Shown: positions 40,801-53,000 of the stretch, one piece after another | Position numbering within the stretch: the stretch's first letter is position 1 | How the letters are laid out: every line of letters starts with the position of its first letter | Source of the DNA: Sebastes aleutianus | Lineage: Eukaryota > Chordata > Actinopteri > Perciformes > Sebastidae | Length of the DNA stretch: 64,000 nucleotides | Assembly (NCBI GenBank): GCA_916700875.1 | Contig: CAKAKS010000034.1 | Span: forward strand, 17,976,506-18,040,505 | Direction of reading: 5' to 3' | Program-made: the position numbers and the translations under genes | Notes under the pieces: generated by a model | Databases searched by the model: none | What the model was told of the DNA's origin: nothing | The model's input: only the letters and a program-made list of their open reading frames with translations

Positions 40801-43800
40801 TTGTATTTAATTTAAGGCCGTAGGAAAACAGCAATGGTGAGAAGATGGCTTAGATAACGCAGGCTAATTAAGTTCTTTGTTAACCCTTTCGGACCCAGGC
40901 CAAAAAAACTATTTCTTTCTCCTGCCAATTATGTGCTTCTTAAAGGGGACCTATTATGCCTTTGTGCTTTTTCCCTTTCCGTTAGTGTGTTATAGAGTTG
41001 TTTGTGCATGTGAAAGGTCTGCAAAGTTACAAAGCCCCAAATCCACTCCAAAGGGAGTTACTCTCCCCCACAAAAACACTGCTCCTGAACTGCCTGAAAC
41101 ATCTCACTTGAAGTCCCGCCTTTTCTTCCATAATGTGGTGATGTCACCAAGTAACACGTTTGCATAATACCTGCCTAGCGGCTAGTTTGGCACGCTCTCC
41201 AACAAAGCTAGTTAGAGCTGAGCTGGAGCGGAGTCCGAAGAGTCTGGTTCGGTTGACCAGTCACAACAGAGTGGGTCAGCTGACCAATCAGAGCAGACTG
41301 GGGGGGAAGGAGCTCAAACGGAGCGTTTCAGATAGAGGGTGAAAAGAGGTGCTGCATCACAGCCGGTATGAGAAAAATAAAGTGTTTTTTGAACAATAAA
41401 GCATGTCAACATGTTCTAGTAGAAACCCAAAATACAAGTATGCACCTGAAAATAAGCATAATAGGTCCTCTTTAATGTCTCTTATTAGCTTGAAATATGG
41501 ATGTATTGCACTTCTTTTTTTTTCGGAATGACCTGGACTACTGTATTTTAAAATGAAGATTTATATAAAAAGTGAATAGTTGCAGTCAAGATTTATAACT
41601 GTGATGTTTTTGGTGAAACTGACAGTAACTATGAGCTCACGAGTAACTTTCTGACTTCATAGGGGTCGAGGCTCAACACCTAGAATGTGAATAGTTCACT
41701 AAAAGATCATAGCCAATGAATAACACTTGGATTGCTATAACAACATGCAAAGAGGGGTTACAACCAAGTGTGATGGTTAAGTTTGTTCATGAGGACAAGG
41801 GCTATTTATATGTTGAATGACAGCGAGATAGACCAATCAGTTTAAGTGCAAGCCACACTTAAACAGTGAGTAGGACGGTGGTATTCTGCTGAGACTGATT
41901 AAGGGTTAATGTTCTTCTTACTGACAGCCCCACCAAGCTATGTTCTCCAGGACTAATGAGCCAACATTACAGTGCCTTTTTTACAGTATAAGAAGTGACC
42001 TCATACAGTAATGGGAGGCCGTGACAGCGTCTCCTCTACTAATGCGTTAAAGAGAATCAAGAATTCACCCAATCTGGCTTCAGTTTTCCTAGACTCGTAT
42101 TATCTTTGTCATCGGTTATGGGGATAAAAAATCCTGCAGATGGAGTTGATTTCCTGAACATGAGACTGTGACTAAGAGAAAGAGTGAAGGAGAGGCTGAT
42201 GCTAATCTCTGTCATTAGCGTCATTGTTTTCGTCGCCGGTCGGCTGCCTGGTTCTTCTGGTGACATCACGTAGCTTTGGGTGATGGATCGTCGAGGTCCG
42301 GGTGGCCCGAAGAAAAATAACATTGTTGAATTTCTCTGGCAGCGGCCGATAGTGGAGCGGGACCGCCAAAGCCACTGCCCTCCTGCTTGGGTTGTGTGTC
42401 TGTGGCTGCTTAGACGGCACTTTACTGTACTGCAAGTCTGCGGCTTAGGTTACAGCGCTGGCGGGAATGCCCACAATGACTCGATGGTATTGCAGCCAGA
42501 AAATCAGCAGCAGATTTCTGTTTATAATGTGGGATACAGTGAGCCACCATTACGCAATACCAAGCATGGATGAAATTGGGATAGTTTTATGATACAGTAT
42601 ATTTCTGCTACACTAAGATTGTAAATACAAAGAAAAAGTGTGAATTAAGAGCCATGTTATAGGGATTATGGTTGTGGATTTTTATTTATTGTGAACATTA
42701 ATTTTGATAGATGGATGGATAATGTTGATCCACACTTCTATTATGGTTCATGTTCATGCGATAGTCTGACCCGTGACGCTGTTCTTAGATGTGACTGGCC
42801 CAGAAGCTACTGTGAGTCCATGTGTTATTTGTATAACACACTTTTTAAAGAGTACTCCACTAATTTAGCGTTACACTCCTAAAACACTGTGGGACTCATG
42901 ATGGACAGTGTAAAACAAAAAGGATCAAAATCGATACAGCACAACCAGAGATATTGTCTTCGTCGTTCATGCTGAGATTTGGAAGTGTTGTGCTAGTAGC
43001 GGCTAATGTGATTCAAATAAGGATTGCTCGCCTGGCGCATGCGCCTAAAACGTTTTCTAGTTTCCGGGTTTTACTTGCGTGGTATGCGGCCCACTGAATA
43101 TGCACAGTGGTGTTTCTGCCGCTGGCTCCACCCGCGATCTCCCACTCGGCCCATAGACTGTACATTGTGATGACATCACAAATTTCTTTAATCGTCTTTC
43201 TCGGCTTGAGGAAAGTTTTACAAATATATAACCTCCATGGATCAAATATTCACGATAGAAAGTCTTAATCAACCTTGTTTGCAGGTCGAGGTGTCCTGTC
43301 AACAGTTTTACAGACGTCTATAAAACAATGGTGGTCTATGGGGAAATGCTTTTTGGGCCACAGTGGAATTTTTTTTTGTTGCTGCAATACAAGTGCAAGT
43401 GGCCAATGGAAAATATTGGAAGTAAGGCTGATTGGCAGCACTGTATCCAGATCTTGTTTCTAACTTGTTTCTAACTCCACACCCCCGGATTTTTTTATTT
43501 CCAAACTTATAGTCGTGAGACCCAACCAAAGCTGAGTCAAATGACATCACATGGGGCAAAATATCAGACTTAGCGCAGCTCCATCTGGAGTTACAAAAAA
43601 GGCTTTATACAACTTTTTTCACATATTATGCAGTAGTACTCCCCAAGACCTGCAAACAGACTTCGACGTGTCATTTACGTTAATTGTAGCACTCAAAGTT
43701 GTTCTGCTGTCGCTTTTCCAGTATCAGCCTGGTAGAAATAGTTTGCTACTGTATGTATTATGGCACTGAAAGCAATTATGACACACTGGTGTGAGATGCA

Positions 43801-46800
43801 ACTCAGCCCTGATAATGGCTTTTGTTATAATGTTGGCAATCTACGCTGTTCGCTGGCAAAAAATGTATTTATAGTGCCACTACATGTTCTTTTCTTTTTC
43901 TGTAGTATTTTTAGCAGTTATCGGGTTGGGAACAGACTGTGACTGTGCACACTGTGTTCCCAACCGGGGAAGTTGAGAACAACCTGGCTGCAACTCCTTG
44001 CTTTTTTTGGTTTTGGTTTTCATGCACGTCCAAGTGCCAACTCGGAAGATTTAAAGTAAAAATGCAATTTGAGCAGAGACAGAAATATTAGACAGGAAAG
44101 AGGAAATGTCACCATGCTTTTTAACAAATAGCTGTTCTCCCTTGCCTCTCTCTCTCCTCCCATACATCATTTCAAGTTTGTGGTTGTCATATTTCACAAC
44201 CAGAAATATTTTGTTTGACTAAATATGCTCTTATAATAAGGTGCTGACAGAACAAGATTAACATTTTGTCCAGTTAAAGGTCGTCCTGAACCTACACCTT
44301 GATTTATAACATTTGCAATGGAACACATTACAGAATCAGTGAAACACTTCAGAAATAAAGCAGCGTCACTTATGATTAACACCAAACCAAATGAAATACG
44401 AGAGAAAATCGCCAGCTGTTGAGGTAAAGATTTCAGGACTCGACAAGCTTTAAATCATGGCAGCTGAAGGTTGCAGAGATTGTTACCGACTATGCTCAAG
44501 ACTGAGAGACCTCTGATCTGTTTCTGAAACTTTTTTTTTCCGCTGATTTAGCCACAGATGAATTTTTAAGATTAGGGAGGCTGAGTAAGGCTTTCTGTAA
44601 GAGCAACAATATCTGCAACATCCTGCTGGCAAGCTATCAAAACCCAATTCAACAAGGTTAGCGGCATCTTGGCGAGCAGAGGGGCTAATGGTCCCTAATG
44701 TGGTGTTCACTCGGAGCAGATGGGGCTGTTGGGAGCGGAGCCAGGAGGGCAGGCCCTGCCGGGACCGAGGCCCCGAGTGTCATGACAGGGGTTTGTGGGG
44801 TCACAGAAAACATAGTGTCAAATCATTGATATCATCGTTAATGATTGCGAGAGGTGACTTGTGATGTGCGCCAGCGATTGTGGCTGGTTCATCGGTTCGG
44901 GGGCACCGACGTGTTTGAGTGAGGAGGTCGGGGGTTCAGGGCAGTGCTTTAAAGAGAGATCAACGTGTCACCTCATCACTGCTGTTGCACTTAAGTACCC
45001 CTCCCACCAGACCCCACACACAAACACACTCTCACACAGAACAGCTTAGCGGACATTTGGGAGGATAAAGTATCAAATTCTGCATTTCTCAGTGTCTCTC
45101 TGGGCTTGGATTGAGGTTTTCAACTCTAGAAAATGCGCATAAGAAATGTGGGATTTTGACATTTTGGACTTTCTGTCAGAAACAGAAATTCTTACATTAA
45201 AGATTAGTATTTCTTGACCGTTGGAAGTTAACAAGTAGACCTGCGGGGCTTTATCTGCTCCTCAAGAGAAACACTCAAGTAGCAGTGCATGTTTGAGAAC
45301 TTATTAAATTCAGAATAACAGTTTCAGATTCCAACTTCTGGAAGTTTGTTGGTTTCAAAGTCAGCAGGGAAAGTGATCCAGGAAGGTTTAGTTCAAATCC
45401 ATGTCTTCAAAAACCTTATTCATGAAGTCCATGCAGGACAGGATGAAAGTGATTGTTTATGACAAGTTATAGCAAATATTTTTCTAATATTTGAATATTT
45501 GGAGACAATCCATTGAACTTGGACTGTACTATACTGACCTCTGGCAAACAAAAGAATAAACGTTGGGCTAAGTACAACACCACATACTTGTCTCATTGGT
45601 TTTCTTAACTATTTTTTCCCATCTCTCTCCATCCAGGAGTACATGGTTTATCGTAAGCACACCTACATGCGCCTCGATGGATCCTCCAAGATTTCTGAGC
45701 GCAGAGACATGGTGGCTGACTTCCAGAGCCGGTGGGTAAAGATATTTGTGTGTGCATGAAACCAAACACCCACTTTTTACCACTAACTAACTGTATATCC
45801 GCCGTTTTCGTATATTGCAGCAATCAGCAAATGGTTTAATCTTACATGTGTACGTCCAAATATGTGTGTGCATATATTTCCTAGTGATGCTCTGGTTTAC
45901 ATTAGTGTGCAGCTCGGAGGCGCCGGTGTTATTGGTTCTTTTGTGGGGGGGGGGGGGGTTGTAGGTGAGAGAGTTTGTGGTTTATTCTGCGGCACTCTAC
46001 CGTTGGTCTGTGGTGTTGAGAATGGTTCTTAACTTATCCATTATGCTGTATATGGATATTTGTACTTGTACAGTTGTAAATGATATCTTTACATTTTTTG
46101 TGTGTGTCTCCCTCTCTGTCCCCCCTCCTCCACTTCTCCCACTCTTCCCTCTGTAGGACGGACATCTTTGTCTTTCTGCTGAGTACGAGGGCCGGAGGGC
46201 TCGGCATTAACCTGACTGCTGCTGACACTGTAAGTCTCTGTTCCCTCAGCATTAATAATACTAGTGCAGTGCCCATTCTGAGCGCGTGCCCGTCTGGAAC
46301 GGGCGGTGTTGTCGAGAACCGCGGTATGGCTGCTTGTACCCACCAAGTGTGAAGTTGATTAGATGAACGGTTCTCGAGATATGCAAAGGACAGTCATATA
46401 TACATACACAGACAGAGAATACGTCCTTTATAGTTAGGTGATGCTGCTGCAGCGCCAGCTATTGGCCAAATGGCTCCAAATTTGCCATGGTCATTCAGAC
46501 ATGATATCTACACACGTCCACCAAATGTAGTCCCAATAGCACAAAGCGTTCAGGAGCTATGACATTTTTTGTAATATAAACCCTGCCAAATTTGATGGCC
46601 AGCTATAGCAAAGCTGTATGGAACATCAACAATCCAAAACTTTTTCCGGCTTGGTCCAGAGATGTTCTGCACCAAATTTGGTGACAAAACACCTAAAATT
46701 TGTAGGAGGAGTAGCAAAATATCAGATTTGGACACAATTCAAAATGATGGAAAATCAATCTAGATGCAAATGGGCGTGGCTTATATAGATAGATTCGTCT

Positions 46801-47006
46801 GGACCCACAGAATCCAGGAAATTGTGTTAGTTTTGAGAGTTACGGTTCATAAGTTACAAGCCAAAACGAAAAAATTCATTGTTATAGCGCCACCATCTGG
46901 TCAAATTGCACCACATTCGACACCGCACTCCCTTGGGTCCTGAGCAATACACCCGCCAAGTGTGAAGTAGATCGGATGAGCGGTTCTTGAGATATGCGAG
47001 GGACAT

Positions 47007-47039
<33 letters not shown>

Positions 47040-50000
47040 TTCCTCGCTTTATAGTTAGATGTTAATATAATGACAATATATAATGTGTGTGTGTGCATTG
47101 CAGGGGGGTGATCATTCATATAAAAATAATGATCTTGTAACAGGAGAGACTTCAGAGAGCAGTTCCAAAGCACACTGGAGCACATGGATTTAAGGCAGTA
47201 AACTTTATTAAAGACAAACTGCGTCTTCAGCAGAGTCGACGCAGTTGGCGTAGAAATGTTAGTCTTTAATAAAGTTTACTGCCTTAAATCCGTGTGCTCC
47301 AGTGTGCTTTGGAACTGCTCTCTGAAGTCCCTCCTGTTACAAGATTGCCCTACTCTGTGAGCACCGGACAGGCCTACTGTTCCTTGTGATGCGACTGAAG
47401 CGTGTTTAACCTCCCCTTCTTCATAAACAATGATCTCTCCCTGTGTGTTTATCTCAGCATAATCTCCCTTTGTGTCCCTATAGCCCCGTTCAAGTGGGAT
47501 TAGCTTTCATGACAATGAGTTTGAAGTGACTGTTAACACAGGACATCTGTCATGTTAAAGGGCAGTTCACTCGGGATAACACACCCCTGTAATTAGACTC
47601 AGGAATTGCAGAGAAGGGGAGTGTCCGCATCGCGTCCGGTGCTGTCGTCACGCAGATTGACCAATGTGGTAAACAATAACAATACGGCAGAAAAGTGAAG
47701 TTAAAAGATGTTTTTCCTCCAGGTCATCTTCTACGACAGCGACTGGAACCCCACGGTGGACCAGCAGGCCATGGACAGAGCCCACAGGCTGGGTCAGACC
47801 AAGCAGGTCACCGTCTATCGCCTCATCTGTCAGGGGTCCATCGAGGAGAGGATCCTGCAGCGGGCCAAGGAGAAAAGCGAGGTCCGAAACACAAGCACTC
47901 ATCCATACAACTCACAGAACATGATAAAAAGTTTCAATTTGAGAGTTCGATTAATGCTTTATTGTTCTTGTGTAATAAGATCCAAAGGGTGGTGATCTCT
48001 GGAGGCAACTTCAAACCAGACACACTCAAACCCAAAGAGGTGGTCAGCCTGCTGTTGGACGACGATGAGCTGGAGAAGAAATGTGAGCGTTCTTTGAGGC
48101 ATCTTTGTCTTTGGTTTAATTCAGTGTTCTTTGCACAAAAGCTAACTCTCACCACAACTATATAAGGAAGGAAGAAAAAATATATTAAAAAACTAAAAAT
48201 ACATTGTGTCTTCACCTGCAGTGCGTCAGAGACAGGACGAGAAGAGGCAGCTGGAGGAGTGCAGCAAGGTGAAAGAGCGCAAGAGGAAGAGGGACAAGTA
48301 TGCCGAGAAGGTACAGTACAGCATGATCAGCAGGAACCCTCAAACATCAGCAGTCATCTCAGTCTGCAGTTGTGTGGCAGGTAGAGCAAAGAATACATAG
48401 AGGAAAAAAAAGAAAGGATAGAACAAATGTAGGGGCGTAAAATAGGATAGGAATGAGGTAATGGAGGAAAATAGAGGCTGCATTAAGACCAGGGGGGGGG
48501 TAATTGAAAAAAGGTTCACCCTCATGTGAGCATGACTGTGCTCAACAACCTTAATTGCATTCTGGCTATAAGATTTTAACCCTCTGAGACCCACAACAGA
48601 CCCATTTGTGTCTATTTTAGGGGGGTACAGGGGGTCTTTAGGGGTAAATAGCAGGTCAACAGTATATGTCACATAGAAATGGTGTACATCATCTGAAAGC
48701 TGGGAACCTGAAGATTGATTTGAGATGCAGCTCAGCACTGTGTCTGTGAGAAATAAGTATTTGATGGCCATTCCTATGCTCTATTATGTCTCTTAAGTTG
48801 CTCCAGCAATTTTTGGGTTGATACCACTTGTTACACAGATTTGATGCTAAAATTAAGAATTTTTTTCCCATCGAGAATTGATAAAAATGATCAATAATCC
48901 CTTCAAAATACCACATTAAGACACCAAGACCTTGAGGAATACCATAGAAAAAGCCATGCTGTGATTTGATATGAAAACTTTTCTGCAAGAATTGCATTTT
49001 TCTGCGATTGAATGGCGAGCACTTCGGTTCTGGAAACTGCTCAGAAACGCCCTTATCTTCAATCTACCTAGGAAAGCCATCCCTCCTCTGAATGCCCTAC
49101 GTCTGTAGTTTGTGGCTGTAAAGTTTCATGAGGCTGTGATTATCCTAGAGGTCACAACAGGTCATTTTATACAGTGAGGTCAAATTTCAAAACATTATCT
49201 CACTAAATGAATTGGTTATGGGGACTAACATCATCACACGTGAATACAACTGGGCTCATTGAATCCACAAGAGTCTCAGCTTTACAGTTATACCCAATTT
49301 ATGTAATTCCAAGACTGTTTAGTGACCCCAGTATGCAGAAATATTCAAATACATACAAATTTCCATGCTCATATGTTGAGGTCAAAGGTCAAGGGACCCC
49401 TTTGAATATGGCCATGTCAGCTTTTCCTTGTCAAAATGTAGCCACATTTTGGAGCATAATTTAGCCTCCTTCCATACAAGCTACTATGACACGTTGTTAC
49501 CAAAAGATTCCTTAGGTTTTCATCTGATATCTGTACCTTCACTCTGGCTCTAAAACTGAACCTGCTACAGCGTCTTAAAGACAGTAAAGTCGGTCGGCTC
49601 GCGGGATCTCACGGGGTTAATATGTCTTATATATAAGTGTATAGTTTTTCCTGATGGTGAATACATTAGGATTTGTTCTCTGGAAGAACACAACTATTAA
49701 GGGCAAATTTCAAGGAAATCCAGCCATTTGTTTGAAATACTTTGTCATGGACTTCAGAAGTGCTAGATGTGAGGTCAGACAGGAGGTCACGAGCATCATT
49801 AGCTATCATCCTCTGGGGACCGTATCCACAGATCCACATTTCATGGCAATCTGGCCCGTACTTGTCGAGTTATCTTTCTCTGGACTTGAGTGTTGGGACA
49901 GATGTCCTTAGACCTCTCCAGAGGTGACTAAAGGGTGTGAGATTTTAAGCTGCGACAAGAAACAGAGCGGGTGTGTGAAAATGTATGCAAGCTGACCTTT

Positions 50001-53000
50001 CCCCCCTCATCTGTTTCTAACCAGAAGAAGAACAACGAGGAGTCTGAGAACAAGAAGAAGAAGGAGGTGAACCTGGTCATCTCTCACGCGCCCTCGGCAG
50101 ACAACTCCAACCTCTCTGCAGACGGAGACGACTCCTTCATCAGCGTCGAGATGGACTCGGCCATGCCCAGTCCCTTTAGTGAGGTGAGGGAATCCAGGGG
50201 GGAAAAATAGAAGGGAGTGAGTGTCTGTGAAGGAAGTGGAGGAGGGAAACACTGTATATCACTGTGATTTATGTTACAGAGGATGATAATGGCTGCTCCA
50301 TTAGGATACTTTGGCGTGAATCCACAAACTGTCTCCTGTACTCCTTTTTTTGGTTATTGATTCCTCTGTTACTTTCTTCTTTCATTCTATCCACCTCTCA
50401 CTTTCTGCTTTCCCTCCTTCCTCTCTTCTTTCTTACATTCTATATCCTATCTATTCCATCCTTCCTTCTCTTCATCCTGTTGCCTCCTTGTCCTTCGCTT
50501 CTCCCTTTCTTCTCCTCGTCTTTCCTTACACACCGTTCCTCTATGGTTTCCCTTTTGCCGTACCGGCCCGGTTCCCTTTGCTCCCCCGTGGTGCTGACCC
50601 CCAGCCTGTGTGTATGTCTGTGTGTGCTCCTGTTCTCGGCCAGATCTCCCTGAGCAGCGAGCTCCAGCCCGGCTCGTTGCCCCCGGATGCCGACGCCGAC
50701 GAGAGCAGCAGCGACATGCTGGTCATCGTGGACGATCCGGTGTCCTCCGCGCCGCAGTCCCGCGCCACCAACTCCCCCTCGTCTGTGTCCGGATCGGTCT
50801 CTGACAACATGAACGGTGAGAGAGGAAAAAAATAAAATTTTAGCCGAGCTTTGACCTCGAGGTGTGAGTGAGTGGAACAATATACTGTATAGCTGCTAGT
50901 GTCTTATTTCAGGATCGTACTGGAATGATTGATGATGGGATATTTGCTTGTCAGTGTCCCCTTGAAATATGTTGGAGCTGAAGACCTGATTTTACTCAGC
51001 CAGCTTCAGAAATTGCAGTCTGTAAAATTGTAAATGAACTCTTGTTAGTGTGCCTTATGAAGCAATATATCACTAACATTTGGTCTGTCCCATTGTGTAA
51101 TTGCTTTTTCAATTACACTATTCAGTCATTTTCTGGTGTAAACTGCATAATGAATACTCAAATTGTAATTTCTGCCAGGAAAATGGTCACAGTTAAGGCC
51201 TTTACACACCAGTAGCGTGTTTTTCGGGCAAATATTTCTCATTAGAATATATTTTTTCAAACTGTTGTTTTCGTCACAAATATTCACACAGAACGTGAAT
51301 ATTATTATTAATATTTTTTTCCAGAAAAAGGTAGATTTTCTGATCTTTCGCACCACGGATAAAAGCATCAACCAATCACATTGTGCGAAATGGGTTGAGT
51401 TGCGCCTATATATATGAAACACGGAGGCTGCGTAGTCCGAACCGGGACGGCAAACTTTATTACTCCTTTTAACCTAGACAAAAGCAGCGCAGACCAGATG
51501 CACTGCTTCAGTTCTTACCTTTCACAATAAAAGCCCTAGACATATAATATTCACTAGGCAAGCATTTCGCATTTTCGTGTTGTTTATTTGTCACGTCACC
51601 CGTTGTGTAGCGGCCTTAAAACAGTAGTGGAAAGTAACTAAGTATAGTTACTCAAGTACAGTATTTAAGCACACGAGGTACTTGAACTTGAGTATTTCCA
51701 TTTTAAGCAACTTTATACTTCTACTCCATATTTTAACTGACATCTATAATTACCGTTTAATTTGCGGCTTTAAATTTGATATACAAAACATATGATCAGT
51801 TTATAAAATCGTATATTAAGTAGTTCAAATGAGTTTGAACAACATTGAACATTGAAATTCTGCTTAATGTAACCCCAAAATGTAGGCTATGATAAATGTA
51901 ATTAGTGGATAAACTGTTCTGCCTCCTATCTGGACACTCTATTTATACTCACAATCTGTCATTCTAAAAGCTCCAAATGTGCCAAATAAAACCTAACCTG
52001 TGTGTTATCTCTGAGACAGTATTATCGTGTTTGAACGCTGTTGGAAAAGCAAATCTCACATGAAGGTCATTACAGCACAGAAGTCCTACTTTGTTATGTT
52101 CTCTTCACTATCAGGACTTGTGTTTTAATAGGCTCGCGTCCATCGAGACAAGTAGTCTGTTACCTCACATGTATTACGCAGCTGATTATTTAGATTTATG
52201 AGGGTTTTATTTTTGCCTTGGACGCAATGTTTCAGTATGTTCCGTACTGTGGGATCCAGATAGATAGTGAGCCTATAGTTTATATCGCTTGTACTTTGGA
52301 TGCGCCGCAATAAAAGTAATCCCTCCTAAATACATGCTGCTTGGTTGAAACCCATTTGGGCTTTTTGCCGCCATGCTAAGAGGCTCCTGCCAGAGAGATG
52401 ATTAAAGAAGCCCAGCGTGTGGGGAGAAAGTTGCTGCTTTCAGAGATGCGAATGACGTTATAATGACAGGTTTGAAAGAAAGAATGAAGGTTAGAATCAG
52501 TGAATTGAGTGAAAAGGGAGGAAGGGTGAGATTAAGGCCTGAAGGGGAGGGTAAGAGTGAGGGATTTATGGAGGGTTTTCATCTGTGCCTGGGTGTTAGT
52601 GATAGGATAGGCTCATCTCCCCTCAGAGAAGGGTCAGATATACAGTATTTGGATGGGAACATGCGGAGAAACGCAGACCAGAGGAGAGAGGAGGGAGTCA
52701 GAAAGAGGGAGGGAAGGTACCGGAGGGATTAAGCACATTACCAGTGAGGCACAACACTGGCTCTGATTCTGCAAACACTATGGAAAATGAGAGCAATATT
52801 CCAGTTTGTGCTTGAGCCTGTACTTAGGGTAATGATGAGTAATGATTAATGTGTAGTTATTACTCTACATTACAGTAAAACTATCATGTCTGTATATTTG
52901 AAGGACTCGGTTAATGCCAAGCTAGAAAGAACATCTCTCTTGCAGTGCTGCTGTGTATTCCTGCCTATCTGCAATTTGTTTAAAGGTCCCACATCATGCT

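Larger units (their letters stand above)
39159..47881 (+). other. ino80: INO80 coding exons 26-29: ATPase lobe 2
   Basis: Exons: 39159-39286, 45637-45731, 46157-46229, 47723-47881. Residues about 1110-1261. Helicase-C motifs seen: HRVLIYSQMTRM (IV), YMRLDGSSKISERR, FVFLLSTRAGGLGINL (V) and MDRAHRLGQTKQV (VI), with both arginines of motif VI present. The donor after exon 29 is GAG/GTCCGA, a weak site. Confidence 0.96.
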
